A stretch of 64,000 nucleotides of DNA from Anodontia alba (Eukaryota; Mollusca; Bivalvia; Lucinida; Lucinidae), in assembly GCA_964016985.1 (NCBI GenBank), contig OZ024824.1, forward strand, positions 126,741,803 to 126,805,802. The letters run 5' to 3'. Shown here one piece after another: positions 31,367 to 44,214 of this stretch. Made by a program: the position numbers and the translations under genes. The notes beneath the pieces are model-generated. The model had not been told where the DNA came from, searched no databases, and saw nothing but the letters and a program-made list of their open reading frames with translations. The first letter of the stretch is position 1, and every line of letters begins with the position of its first letter.

Positions 31367-32201
31367 TTGTAAAGAAACAAAACCTGTGAACTTATGTAAA
31401 AAGGGCTGTGATAGGACAGCACAGCTTGCCTGATTCGTGCTTTGCCAGTAAAATGAAACAAGAATTACACAGGAGTCAACATTGCACCTGCACTGGGCTT
31501 AGTCACATGAGTATACTACATAGGTAAGTAAGTAACATAGTGCGGTGAAAGGGCTCAAAAAGAAGAAAATGCATGGGTAGAAGGCAGTAGGTATTATAAA
31601 TGATTTCAGTCCTTCTCTGATCCTGAGCAGGCTTCTTGATCAGTTTACCAGTAATTAGTGCATATCCTTTCACCAGTAACTGGCAAATGCTCCACTAAAA
31701 TCAGCAGTAGGGAGAGAATGGCTGTAGAAATTATTTGATGACCAAATCTCAATGAAAAGATTTTGCTGGACAAAAAAAATTGAACAAGCGACTGTGCATG
31801 CAAAGCAGATGCACATCCAACTGAGCTTCCATGCCCAGTCTTCTGTGATTTTTCCAATCAAGAGATGTTCTGCTTGGTTTCTATGTAAGAAATTGATAGC
31901 GAAACATTTTGCAGAATATTTATGCCAAACATCAATATGATATAAAAATTTCATCAAAATCATCATCATGATTTGGTTTAAACAATATTTTATTCATTTA
32001 AGTTCACATAATACATCGCATAATGTTATATGGTACAGGATTTGATAAAAAGCTAAAAGCTTATATAAATCATCATGATTTAATGGACAAGACGAAATTT
32101 AGTTTCTCAGTTTTGGCTGAATAAGTCTGAATTTGTCTGATTACTAACTGAATCAGAGTCAGAACCAGAATCAGAATATTTTACTGACATCAATATTTTA
32201 C
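31367..32201. other. no gene recognised; SINE-like stretch near 31594-31744
   Basis: Copy 2 of 13313-14149, nothing new. Confidence 0.4.
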
Positions 32202-32842
32202 TGACTGGATATCAACAGACACCCATTCACCAAGGCCAAAGACTAGTCTCTAGATCTCAGAAGTGATGTAAATCTGGTGACAGAATCCTCAGAACTTTCA
32301 GCAGAGTATATTATAGATGCAGGATGTGCATTCCAATCCATAATGGTGTCTGGGAAGAAACGGTACTTGTAAATGTCAGTTCTAGCATATGGCAATTGAA
32401 ATGCTATTGGATGCTAATTCCTACTGTGCCTATTTAGGAATTGAAGGTCATCACAAGGAATACTAGCCTGTACCTTACAGACCTTTGAATAGCAACAGGA
32501 GTTTACTACCTTTGCGTCTCTTGTGAAGAAACTCCCACCCTAACTGTTCAAGAATGCTAGTCATATTTCCAGTTTCATAGTTGTAGTTACCAGTTACAAA
32601 GCTAGCTGCACAATTCTGAACCTTTTCCAATTTTTTCCTGCCCAACTATTCCATGTGGGTCCCAAACAGGGTTAGCATACTCCAGGATTAGTCACACCAA
32701 CCCTTTGTATGCGATTTCCTTAACATCTTGGGGGGCATGATGATGTCTTAAGAAACCAAATGTTCTGCTTCCTACAAGCGAATGTCCTATTGCTCATCCC
32801 CATTCTTGTTTAAGCAGGCCAGGGTACTTACAAATACCTAAT
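32202..32842 (-). pseudogene. LINE C-terminal fragment, copy 2
   Basis: Same stops and order as 14150-14790. Confidence 0.7.
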
Positions 32843-32910
32843 CATAAGAATTTGGAGGAAATATGAGGCGATATCTCCAGAAACTAGAACAGTGTTTTCG
32901 GAGGAAAACA

Positions 32911-34330
32911 TATGTCCCCCCCACCAGTTTGAACAGACATATTGTTAAAACAGATTGTATCTATAATAAACTCAAGGTCACAATATACCTATATGTAAGT
33001 TTGGTCAAAATTCATCTATTCCTCAATGAGATAGGGTGCTGACAAGCCATTTTCTAAAATCATAGCCCTTGTGTAACCTTGAAAATGGGATCAAGGTCAC
33101 AAAAAATCTAATCAGTTCGTGTCTCTGTCTCAACAATATAGCTCTGCAAGTTTGGTCAAAATCCATCCATTCATTCAGCAGATAGCGTGCCGACAAGCCA
33201 TTATCCAACAACCTGAGCCTTCCTGCGACATTGAAAATGGGGTCAAGGTCACCAAAATAATATTAGTTATTTTCCATGCCACAACAATTTGGCTGTGCAA
33301 GTTTAGTTAAAATCCATCCATTCCTTCAAGAGATACAGTGCAGACAAACCATTTTCTAACAAACTAAGCCCTAGTGTGACCTTCAAAATGGGATCAAGGT
33401 CACCAAAATCTAATCAGTTCTTTTCCATGTCCCAAAAATATAGCTGTGCAAGTCTGGTCGAAATCTACTCATTTCTATAGAAGACAAGGTGCAGATAAGC
33501 CATTTTCCACCGATCTAAGCCCTAGTGTGACCTTGAAAATGGGGTCAAGGTCATTAAAATCTAATCAGTTCTTTTCCATGTCTCAACAATTAAGATGTAG
33601 AAGTTTGGTCAAAATCCATTCATTCATTTAGGAGATAGGGTGCAGACAAGCAATTTTCCAACAATTTAAGCCTTACTGTGACCTTGAAAATGGGGTCAAG
33701 GTCACCAAAATCTAATCAGTTCTTTTCCATGTCTCAACAATATAGCTGTACAAGTTTGGGCAAATCCATTTATTCATTCAGGAGATAGGGTGCATACAAA
33801 CCATTTTCCAACAAATCTAAGCCCTCCTGTGACCTTGAAAATAGGGTCAAGGTCACCAAAATCTAATCAGTTCTTTTACATGTCCCAGCATTGTAGATGT
33901 GCAAGTGTGGTCAAAATCTATTCATTCCTACAAGAGACAGGGTGCGGACAAGCCACATTCCAATAATCTAAGCCCTCTTGTGACCTTGAAAATGGAGTCA
34001 AGGTCACCAAAATCTATTCAGTTCTTTTACATGTCCCAGCAATATAGATGTGCAAGTTTGGTTAAAATCTATTCATTCCTTCAAGAGATAGGATGCAGAC
34101 AAGCCATTTTCCAACAATCTAAGCCCTCCTGTGACCTTGAAAATGGGGTCAAGATCACCAAAATCTAATCAGCATTTTTCCCCCTCCCAATGGTATATTT
34201 GTGTAAGTTTGGCTAAAATATGTTCATTCAATAAGGAGATAGAGTGCAGACAAGAGGCTATGCCACCGCCGCGGCCGCTGGGATCGGCACTAAAAACAAT
34301 ATTCCCCCTAACCCATGGTGGGGGGACATA
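32911..34330. mobile_element. 151-bp-core Helentron-like element, copy 2
   Basis: Inverted ends TATGTCCCCCC (32911) and GGGGGGACATA (34320). The core array is kept with scattered substitutions; the poly-C in the left end is two to three bases shorter than in copy 1. Confidence 0.6.
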
Positions 34331-35392
34331 ATAATAAATGAAATAGAAAGTGTGTACAAAAATATGGTATTTTCCATATGAAAGACAAACTGATCCTATA
34401 TAGACCCCTTAGTATGGGTAGTTACGCTTGCTATTGTCCTTCTAGTTTGAATTAAGTTTCCTTTCAACTAGTAAACCTTAATTTAAGCAAGTGGAGAATG
34501 AGTCACAAACACACACTGAAAATAAGAATGTCTATTATAAAATTGGAATTTTGTCAAAACAAAGACACAGTGGCCCCTCATGGACCTCTGGATAAGTTAA
34601 ATAATTCCAAATCCCACTCTAGTTTGAGACAAGGCACATTCCAAACTAAAAGGCATATAGTCGTTTAAGAAAATAAGATATAGAATCTCTAGAAATACTA
34701 ACTGAAAATAGAAAACCTAACATAAGAATTTTACCAAAACAAAGACATATTGGTCCCTCAAGGGCCCCATATTATGCAACATTACACTACCAAGCACACA
34801 TTCTTGTTTTAAACAGAGTACATGCATATTACAAACTGTTAAGCATGCATGTTTTAATGAAATCAGATGAGAAGCCGCCAGAAATAATGAATGAACATAT
34901 ATATGAAAACTTTGGGATTTGTCACAAGGAAGAAATACTGCCCCTTCCTGAGCCCCATACTAGGGAAAGTTACCTTACTTTCTCCCATTCTAGTTTGAGT
35001 CAGGGTACATACTAAACTAATAAGCTTGATCATTTCAAATACTTTAACACTTAGTCTCAAGAAATACGAATTGACATTATACCTATAAAATTGGAATTTT
35101 ACCATAATTATGTCACATCCGCTCCTTGTGGGCCCCTTGCAAAGGAATGTTACCCTATCTATAACTTCATTTTTATTTGAGTGAGGGTGCCTTTCAAACT
35201 AATAAGCATAATTATTTCAAAGAAGCAAGCGGCAGAGTCTCCACAATAGCAGCTGAAACAAAAATGAATCTTACTGCACTAGGAATGACCCAAAAGAGCC
35301 TCTGCCAAAGTAAAGGCATATTACCCTTCAATGACCCCTTACTAGAAAAATTTGCCCTTCCTTCCACCATTCTGATGTGAATCAGATTTTGT
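34331..35392 (+). repeat. ~185-bp diverged tandem repeats, copy 2
   Basis: Copy of 16279-17340. Confidence 0.6.
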
Positions 35393-35796
35393 TAAGCATG
35401 TTTAAACCAAACAAAGTCATCAGTATTACATTTACTTTGTTACAGGTCACTGTAAGTCATTGGTGACAGACCAAAGAAAATTCACTTGATATTGTAAGGC
35501 AGAATGAAGTGGGTGGGGTAATGTGATGTGAAGTATATACTGAAATGGCAAAATATGCAATAATTCAAAGTTAAATTCAATATTTTACGCCTTTGAGGTA
35601 ATTCCTGGTGCAGTCAGCAGAGGTTCTAAGCCATTAAACACAAACAGCAATCTTATTATCGTGTGAACACTATACATTTATTAATAATATGCTTTAACAA
35701 GCCAGTTTGTGACCATCATAACATGCCATAACATGCCAAAAAAATCAAATTTAATATTTTCGATTTTGTCCTACTTTTGATATGTTATATTTGAAT

Positions 35797-36012
35797 GTTT
35801 AACTTGTACAAAAATGCAAAAAGCATTTGTGTTGCAATTTGTTTTGGGTCCCCGCACAGTTTGACTGTACTGACTGCTTCTAGCGCTTGTCCTTTCAGAC
35901 TATAAATGTCACAGGTTTCTTTGCTCGTGATACTCTCAATGCATTGCACTTGTCGGGATAGAAGGACACTCCCCAGGTTTGTAAGCACGGGTCACCAGTC
36001 CGCATCGTGGCG
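35797..36012 (-). pseudogene. LINE RT tail fragment, copy 2
   Basis: Copy of 17745-17960 with one residue change in the GQxLEAV block. Confidence 0.6.
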
Positions 36013-36111
36013 CTTAGCATGAATAACCCACGGGGTTGGCGTTGATGTGCAGGTAGAGGCTAGAGACTGATGGTAGGTTCAGCTGATGACTGGTGACTGA
36101 CACGACTGTCG

Positions 36112-36184
36112 GCCTGGCTAGCTCAGTTGGTAGAGCAACTGACTTGGAAGCAGGTGGTCATGGGTTCGAGTCCTTCATCGGGCA
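36112..36184 (+). tRNA. tRNA-like sequence, copy 2
   Basis: Identical to 18060-18132, including A and B boxes and the weak anticodon arm. Confidence 0.45.
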
Positions 36185-36376
36185 CACTTTTACCTCCTTA
36201 GTTTACTTTACCTAGACATTGTCATGCTTGAAAAAAAACAAGAAAATGTGCTCTAAACCGGAAGTTGAGGCAGACGATTAACCGAAAGGGTCCGAGACTA
36301 TTCGGGTACGTACAAACACCGGATCGGACCGGATCGGGCTCAATTACAGGATCGGACCGGATCGGACCCGGTTTTC

Positions 36377-36574
36377 TGTGCTATGGTCATTTTTTCTTCG
36401 ATATTTTATTCTTTATGCATAGTTGGAAGAGGTTTACAGCATACAAAACTATTTTTACCTCACACCTTCATTCCAATATAAAAAAAACGGACCATACATA
36501 ACTCCACCCATATATATATAGCCAAACGGCTAATGTAGGCTATGCTAGGAGTCTGTAGCATTTGCATTAGGTTC
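36377..36574. other. 198-bp segment present only in copy 2
   Basis: AT-rich, no inverted ends. Flanked by TTC on both sides (36374-36376, 36572-36574), so it is either an insertion or the remainder of the original element that copy 1 lost by a deletion between TTC repeats. Confidence 0.7.
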
Positions 36575-36755
36575 GGATGACAAGCCAGCACCAAACAGCG
36601 GGACAACGTCGGACCGACGGCGATACGTTGTTACGTCGTATCGCCGTCGGCCAACACCGGACGTCGGCCCGACGTCGATATGGCATTCTATGTTGACTGT
36701 GCAGATTCTAAAGCATGAGATTATCTAGCAACAAATCAATGGCCCGTTCTTCTTA

Positions 36756-36888
36756 CCCAGCAGGCACAAGTCGCAATGGCAACGTCATATCAACGTTCTT
36801 GCAACAACGTAGATGTGACGTTGCATAAAAGTAATGACGTTGCACGTACGTTGATCTGACGTCGCAATTACAGCATGTGCCTGCTGGG
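36756..36888. mobile_element. 133-bp palindromic MITE, copy 2
   Basis: Same ends and TA flanks as 18512-18644. Confidence 0.75.
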
Positions 36889-37235
36889 TATATTCTTTGA
36901 CGAGGCGGTTCTGGCGAGTACCCACAATCAATGTTCTGAGCAGACATAAGAAAAAAATCTGCCCTTTATGTAGGGGAGGGTGTGATAAATTAATATAGTG
37001 ATTAACTGATATATGTAAATGATGCTGCGAGTGAGGCAAAGTGGCGACAGAGTGATAGTATTGAATCCGCTAATGAAATAGCATCACATACATAATTAAA
37101 AAACTAATACAGTATTAAAAATAACAACTAGAAAGAAAAAAAAAAAGAAAAAAAAAAAATCAAAATAATAGTCAAAAACAGGGTCCGATCCGGTAATTGA
37201 GCCCGATCCGGTGTTTGTACGTACCGAGACTATTC

Positions 37236-37846
37236 ACACATATTTTAGAGACTTGATCTCGCGCAAAAGTCGAAGAACTTTTAATTTCTGAATAGTTTTA
37301 GCTAACAAACTCATCCTGCTCGGGGACTTCAATGCCAGAGTGGGCACAGACCACCAAACTATTCTTTTCTTTTGGTAGGATATCACCCTATTCATGCTGT
37401 CTATATTCTTCTTAAAGTTCCTCCAGTAACATGCGGAGCACACGTCTTCATGCACTTGATTCAAACTCCAAACCGCTATGTAGGTTTGCACTATAAAGAG
37501 TAATCGGAAAGGTTCAAGGGCGTGCCACAATCATATGTATTGTGTTGCAATATAACCCACATGGAAACATGATAAGAACCACACTAGAACAACAGCCTTT
37601 GCGGTGAAAAACACGAATCACCATGTGTTTCACTTTTAAACTCCTGTTTACAGTTGGCTCACCTTCACACTTGGTTCAGGTGCAATTCTTAAAAAGCATA
37701 TATTGCAGAAGATTCTTCAGAATGTGTGGAATTATAGTCATATAATTATATTTGCATATACCATATAAAACAATTGAAATTTCTTTCAAGCTGTCCGAAT
37801 TTCGTAGACATATTTATATCGTCAGTGCTTTCGATGCTCTGAACCT
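37236..37846. other. no gene; LINE endonuclease fragment near 37312-37356
   Basis: Copy 2 of 18993-19604; the GDFNARVG-coding piece is preserved. Confidence 0.45.
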
Positions 37847-38115
37847 TTGACGTCCCCGTGTTAGTCTTACTCTTTGTTGCTTTGTGGTTTATTCTACGAG
37901 GAGATTTGTTTTATGTCTTGCCTTGTGTTATTTTGTTCTTGTGCTTTTAACATTGCGATTACCTCGCTTGGGGAAGAGAGAGCTAATATTAGTGCTTTAT
38001 GCACGTTTGTTTGATTATCGCTTGTTTGTTTTGCATGTTTCCTCTTCCTCTTGGTGTCTGGGAAGGGCTGCGGTTTGTGATTGTGGCACTCCCTGGACTT
38101 TACTCTTACCTTTTT
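37847..38115 (+). mobile_element. Penelope-like 3' end fragment, copy 2
   Basis: Copy of 19605-19873 with a single-base change. Confidence 0.7.
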
Positions 38116-38171
38116 TGATGCTTTGTGATCAACAGAAATATTTCTGTGTAACTGCGGCTTCATAGAGACCG

Positions 38172-38284
38172 GGCTGCGTTCAGTACTGCAAAGAGATAGT
38201 CCTCTGTACCCTGTGACGAGCGCCAGCAGGAGCCGGGATCCAGGACAAAACAGGCGCAAGTAACTTGCACTTCTGAACGCAGCC
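38172..38284. mobile_element. GGCTGCGTTCAG inverted-repeat element, copy 2
   Basis: Copy of 19930-20040 with a 2-bp insertion ('gcaaagag'). Confidence 0.4.
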
Positions 38285-39699
38285 TAATACTACATTATTT
38301 ACGTTACGTTTAAATCTATAATTCCAGTAAATACCTCGTATGTTGCAAGAGCTTCGATACTGCTTCGCCCTGGCGACGTCATTGCGACCTTCTGTATTTG
38401 GAACTGAGTGAGCATCCTTGCTTATGTAGTTCAGTTGCCAGGGTGCAAAACTGTCAGGGTGCACCATAGCTTTGTAGCTGAACTATTAAGAATGTCCAAT
38501 GGCTATTGTAATTGAACTGCTAGGATACACACTTACTTAGTAGTTGAATTTGCAGGGTTCACCCAATGTATGTTAGGGAGCACTATAGATCACTGAGCAC
38601 AAGCTCATATACAAGAGGGTGCACGTGCACTCTGTACACACTGGCTGGATCCGCCCCTGATTTATGTTAGACTTATACATGTACAGGGTGTACCACTTTG
38701 AGTATGCTAGGGCTAGGGTTAAGATTCTATCGTCGCCACAATAAAAGGATAGAAGTATTTTCTGTCAACGGTGTTCCAATATGTAAGTACATCCAGTCTC
38801 TTCAGAGACATTACAATTATTTGAATTAGTCAAAACGTTTTAAGCTACTGTGATCGCCAGGATGCTTAGCAACTGAGCATTGTATTACATATAAAAACAC
38901 CTTTTTTCCCAACAGAAACCGTGTAAAGTTGATCTTTTTACCTCATCATCCACTACTTTTATAACATTATATTAAAACTTCGTTGGCGCGACGTCGTACA
39001 CGCTGTCATTTACTTGCTCGTCACTGACATCCGGGAAACAAGACGCAAAACATGCATGTAATAGCCAGAATGATTGCTTACATTTGCAATTCTCACATTG
39101 ACATTATTATTATCCTTTACTTATTATTGTAGTTTTACATGTAATCGACAAGGCAAAAAACTGTTTCCGCGTATTTTTGTACAATGGAGCATTTTGCGTG
39201 ACACAAAAATGGCGAACCTATTAGTCAAACTGGCAAAATGGTAAAGCAATCATTCAAGTGCGTTTTGCTTGTCGTATTTCATTAATTTTGGCACAATCCT
39301 CGAAAAAATCAGTTTTATAATATCATGGCGATCACAGTAATGTGCATTGAGGTGGCAGTCCATGTCATGTAATGATATCTATTTATTTGCACATGGCGCT
39401 GTTTAAGGTAAGTACGTTACATTGAAGAGCAGGTGTGAAATAGGAGACATGAACCAAGTAACACAATAAAGTAAATTCAGAAACATTATGTCACAGCCTT
39501 GTACACTTTATGCCACCGCATCAAATGGTAAACACATTAAATCTGTGGATAAAAGTACTTAGATTTATTTTTTTTAAAGTATACAGAGGTGCTTGATCTT
39601 GTGTATGATCGATACAATCAGATACTTCATACACAAAAACTAAGACAATTTATAGTATCGATTACTTAGTATTAGAATGTGTAGGTAAAGTTTTACCTT
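38285..39699. other. no gene recognised (copy 2 of 20041-21455)
   Basis: Nothing recognisable beyond near-identity to copy 1. Confidence 0.45.
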
Positions 39700-39927
39700 T
39701 TTAAGTGTGTTTGTCTGCGAGAATACTGGCCAATAGTAGATCAAGAAGATACCGTTTTATCCGGCGTTACCTTAAATTTCGTGGATTGTGCCTCGATCTT
39801 TGTTTCCTCGGTTAAAAAAATGTCAGCAACGGCCAGTTCATCCACCAGTTGGTCATGAATTTTAATAAAATGAAAATGCTTTTTTATTGTATGACCGAAC
39901 TTGCACAACATTTTTTTCTTTCAGTGT
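39700..39927 (-). pseudogene. possible CARD-domain fragment, copy 2
   Basis: Same HDQLVDEL...LTEE stretch and same frame break as copy 1. An additional single-base loss in the A-run upstream (minus strand) changes the N-terminal frame. Confidence 0.3.
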
Positions 39928-40173
39928 TTGACGGTTTCAGGAAGGTATATACACATATATCAATTAAAGACTTGGCAGTTAGAAGAAGATATGTAGATCC
40001 GGATAGGCTACTTTTCATGTTCGATAAACCTATCCTAATATTTTAAATAAATGAATTTTTCTTCCCACCGTTACACTGTTTCTTCAAACGGCGGCGAATC
40101 CTACGAAAAATACTGTAATCGGGCGTTATTAGACCGACAATCCGGCGTTACGACCGGTTATTCGGGTTATAGT

Positions 40174-40734
40174 TGGAATTATCCTCAAAGATGTCCGACC
40201 ATAGTAGTACATCATCGACACATTTTGTCATGTTAGGTACGTCTGTAACATTTTCATCACACCTTCTTGTTTACCCGTCGCCTGAAGCAATATAGCCTTG
40301 TGGCGCAGTTTTGTACCGATATCTACCCAATGGTGTAATGAAGGTAGTCAGATGACAGTCTTCTTTGTGGATTAGAACACTATGGTAACCATTCTAGGAG
40401 CCAAAGACTGTTTTTACCATGAGTAACAGATCTAGCTAGATGGAAAGGGGATGGGGCGTGGTGGATTTCACGTGTAGCATGTGCATTAAGGGCCTGGAAA
40501 CCAACTGTATTTCGAGGCTTGCCATTCCTGTTTGACACAAACAACCATTCTGTGGCAGGCTCACCAATGGAAACAGGCTCAAGTACTCCAAAAAAGGTAA
40601 GAGAAAACTCCAAGTCTAACCTACTGATCTAAATCCGCAATTACATCATCGGGCCATGAAGAGGGACAGGTACCGGAGTGTAATGGGCAACAGGTTGGAC
40701 ATTTGGATCTACCATGATTCTCATACGAGGACCA
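40174..40734 (-). pseudogene. Ty3/gypsy RT fragment, copy 2
   Basis: Same disruptions as 21930-22490, including the 15-bp retroelement end at 40592-40606, so all predate the duplication. Confidence 0.85.
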
Positions 40735-41109
40735 GACATTAAAGGTGAGTTTGATGGTAATAAGAATTGAAAATGCTAGATTTGTAATAATCCAAGTCAC
40801 AATCGAAAGTCAGGCTACAATCACTGGCAGTGGCATTTACATAATGTTAAGAAACGGTTTGGGATTGAACTTGTGTTTCACCTACTGTGGGAAAATTGTG
40901 TAAAATGATGCCAAGATCAGAACATGCCTCCTTACTAATAAACAGCCTTTCAGACACGTCAGTTACGTGTCATCTATCGGGTCGCTGTCAACTGCCATCT
41001 CTTTCTGACAGATGTAATGCAGTGGCCCAACTTATCTTAATGCCATTCTAATTGTGCTCCTCTTGTTATCTTAATACCATTCTAATTATGCTCCTCATGT
41101 TGCAGATTT
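40735..41109. other. no gene recognised
   Basis: Copy 2 of the spacer at 22491-22869. Confidence 0.45.
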
Positions 41110-42460
41110 GTTTCTTTTTTTCTTGTGAGATTGATTTCATGAAGTGTCTCTCACGGGAAAATCAGGCTGACATTACTGAGGCTTTCAATTCAACTTTAAG
41201 ATACCTTGATAATTTATTAAATATTGACAATATTTACTTTGACCAAATGGTGGACCACATATACCCTACAGAACTCCAATTAAATAGAGCCAATTCTTCC
41301 AATACCGAGGCACCGTTTTTGGATTTGAATCATTGTATATCTAATGATACAGTTTCCACCAAAATTTATGATAAACGGGACGATTTTGGTTTTGCAATAG
41401 TCAATTTCCCTTTTCTGGATGGCGATTTCCCCCAGCGTTCCTCATATGGGGTATACATAAAAGGTAAGAGAAAAGTCCAGGGAGTGCCACAACCACAAAC
41501 CGCAGCCCTTCCCAGACCCCAAGAGGAAGAGGAAACCGACAAATCTAAACAAGCACAAACCGAACAAACGCACGAAAAGCACTAAGATTAGCTCTCTCTT
41601 CCCCAAGCGAGGTAATCGCAATACTAAAAGGACTGAAAAACACAAGAACAAAATGACACACGGAAAGACATACAATAAATCGCCTCGTAGAATAAACCAC
41701 AAAGCAACAAAGAGTAAGACTAACACCGGGACCACTACCTTAGAACGGTCGGTAGAGCAAACCATCGGGGAGTTTAAAGCACTTTTACAGCTAGCTAACT
41801 TCACCCTGGGTCCCGATGCTACTCTTAATACAGAAATACATAAAAATTCGGTTCGCATAAAGGCTCCCAACTCAGTCAATGCATCAAAGCGAAAACATAA
41901 AAATCAAATTAATCACTATAATAAACAAAGACGAGTACTCATGGCTAATTCTGCTGTATGCCAGAGTAAATGAAAACCAATAGTTGAACCACGGCAGGCC
42001 AAGCCAAAGACATATCGTCAATCTCATATACATATCTCAACTTATTAGAATCGCCAGAGCATCTTCAAATCTTAGTAATAAAGCCCTTACCGCCAGACTT
42101 CTTAGGCAGGGCTATCGTTATTTTAAAGTTCGTAAGGTGTTTTCGAAATTTTTTCGTAGACACAGTGCCTTGGTAGAAAAATATAGCGTCAGTCTGAAAA
42201 CACTTCTGCAACAAGGTATATCAGAACCAGAATTTTACATTGACTTATTATACAGATTTAGACAAATTGTAGGAAAATCTTACTTTTCGGAGCAATTCAG
42301 AAAGCTAATCAACCGTTATAAAATAATTAGCTCTAACCTGGATATTATGCAACAGACTGCATGCCTAGTTGTCAACCCAATCATTGTTGATGGCTATGCT
42401 TCACTCTTTAATTGCACGGCGGTGGTTCGGGCCTCAGACTCAATGACGGTCTCTTCGTAA
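41110..42460 (+). pseudogene. Penelope-like RT remnant, copy 2
   Basis: The premature stop of copy 1 is a Ser codon here (AFNSTLRYLDN), so that stop arose after the duplication. The YLDN box and the antisense self-insertion (41460-42027, ATACATA at 41453-41459 and 42028-42034) are shared. A 15-bp in-frame deletion removes five residues after NLS. Confidence 0.75.
41460..42027 (-). mobile_element. antisense 3'-end self-insertion, copy 2
   Basis: As 23216-23783 with a few substitutions. Forms an inverted pair with 42506-42926. Confidence 0.8.
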
Positions 42461-42926
42461 AACTTTAACCAGTGGGTTGGGGCTTGACGATATGTCTTTG
42501 GGTTGTTGCATTGACTGAGTTGGGAACCTTATGCGAACCGAATTTTTATGTATTCATGTATTTAGAGTAGCATCGGGACCAAGGGTGAAGTTGGCTAGCA
42601 TAAAAAGTGTTTAACCACCAACCTCGCCCCCCCCCCCCACGTGGTTTATTGACCGTTCTAAGGCAGTGGTCCCGGTGTAAGTCTCTTTGTTGCTTTGTGG
42701 TTTACTCTACGAGGCGATTTGTTTTGTCTTACCTTGTGTTATTTTGTTCTTGTGTTTTTCAGTCCATTTAGCATTGTGATTACCTCGCTTTGGGAAGAGA
42801 GAGAGCTATTCTTAGTGCTTTTCGTGCGTTGCTTGTTTGGTTTTGTCGGTTTTCTCTTCCTCTCGGTGTCCCGGAAGGGCTGCGGTTTGTGATTGTGGCA
42901 CTCCCTGGACTTTTCTCTTACCTTTT
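42461..42926 (+). mobile_element. complete 3' UTR of the Penelope-like element
   Basis: Runs from the RT stop to the family end CTGGACTTTTCTCTTACCTTTTTC. Serves as the reference for the fragments at 19605, 22348, 23216 and 24232. Contains a poly-C run at 42627-42638. Confidence 0.75.
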
Positions 42927-43220
42927 TCTTTCTACTCTACTGACCGTTTTAAGGCGGTAGTTCCGGTGTTAGTCTTACTCTTTGTTGTTTTGTAGTTTAT
43001 TCTACGAGGTGATTTGTTTTATGTCTTACCTTGTGTTATTTTGTTCTTGTGTTTTTCAGTCCTTTTAGCATTGCGATTACCTCGCATGGGGAAGAGAGAG
43101 CTAATCTTAGTGCTTTTAGTACGTTTGTGTGATTTACGCTTGTTTGGATATGCTGTTTCCTCTTTCTCTTGGTGTCTGGGAAGGGATGCGGTTTGTGATT
43201 GTGGCACTCCCTGTCATTCT
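42927..43220 (+). mobile_element. second, 5'-truncated 3' end in direct tandem
   Basis: Starts at 'ctactgaccgttttaaggcgg' and repeats the UTR until 'ggcactccctg' (about 43213), where it departs. Head-to-tail partial copies are a known habit of Penelope-like elements. Confidence 0.7.
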
Positions 43221-43855
43221 CTTGCGTTTTCTTTTTTTTCTTTTTGCTGCATGCATTTTCATAGTTCCTGCAATAAGATCACACTGACGTTAGCCAAGGC
43301 GCAGACGTTTTTGACTACCCGCATCAGCCATGAGAGGGGTTTGAGGCATTGCTGTGTGTTAGAACCCTAGAGCTTTATAATCTTCTTGAAGGATCCTAGC
43401 ATTAAGGTTAATAAATGGCTGAGGTTAGGATCGCTTTTTGATCAAAAGTCAATAAGATAACTCAAGAATATGATCTTAACTATACCTAATTTAGTGCCAC
43501 AGAGGCCTTTCTGTTATTTAAACTTCATCAGTGTGGCTAAACCCCAAACGTTTGGAAATGAAACGTATGATGCGCATGTCTTGGCAAGCAGCAAGACATA
43601 CAGAAAGCAAAATAAGCCTAAAAAGTGGATACCGAACCCGCTAAGATACAGGTCATTTTGACAAGTCAGTCGTAGTTTTAGAATTTTTTTTTGAATTTGT
43701 ACTATAACAAAGAGTGTGGTATAAAATAGTTGTTTAATGCAGTACTTCAGTACTGACGTTAAGGTCGCAGTATCAAACTGATACAGTCAGATCAACACCA
43801 AGTATCTGATAACATGTCTTACAGGGAATGCTCTTGTTATCAGCATCAGAAGCGG
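43221..43855. other. no gene recognised
   Basis: Single-copy looking DNA to the right of the duplication, with no convincing frame on either strand. Confidence 0.45.
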
Positions 43856-44197
43856 TTACGGTGCAAAAAGCATTGAATACAGCCCCTCACAGTCATCAAT
43901 ACGGGATTGAGATGGAGCGGAATCATTTGATTCAGTTTCTCTGTGGCACACATTCTCAAGGCGGTGATTCTGATTGCAATGTAGGCATTTATGGCTCAAC
44001 ATAGGACACTCAGTTTTAAGCACACGGGCCGGGGAAGTTTTGCCATGACCGTTTTTGCCACAATACGAACATAGTTCTAGCTTCTCTTTTACAGTTATGT
44101 TTTTGTTTTTACTTGTAGGAACTGCGAGCCGCTTGAGCAGCGTTGGAATCAAGTAGACGTGAGGCTGATCTCTTTCCGGCTTCCTAGGCCCCCACAA
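43856..44197 (-). pseudogene. retroelement gag-type zinc-knuckle fragment
   Basis: Minus-strand frame with a Cys/His cluster: [11 protein letters not shown], then [22 protein letters not shown]. Spacing Cys-x2-Cys-Gly-x3-His followed by Cys-Pro, Cys-x2-Cys-x4-His-x4-Val-Cys matches the zinc knuckles found at the gag-pol junction of invertebrate Ty3/gypsy elements. The frame ends shortly after the knuckles; no protease or RT follows, and the upstream side runs into the (TA) tract. Such knuckles bind the element RNA during packaging. Confidence 0.65.
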
Positions 44198-44214
44198 ACT
44201 GAAAGACCTCCGCT

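Larger units (their letters stand above)
36304..37223. mobile_element. MULE-like element, copy 2, with 198-bp extra segment
   Basis: Same CCGAGACTATTC duplication (36292-36303, 37224-37235) and inverted ends. Interior differs by 36377-36574. The nested TA-MITE is at 36756-36888. Confidence 0.65.
24517..42738 (+). repeat. tandem segmental duplication, copy 2
   Basis: Starts inside the mariner transposase (AAACGCTACC, equal to 2770 onward) and ends inside the Penelope-like 3' UTR (TTGTG, equal to 24516), where the original flank continues. Carries a 198-bp segment at 36377-36574 absent from copy 1. Confidence 0.95.
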
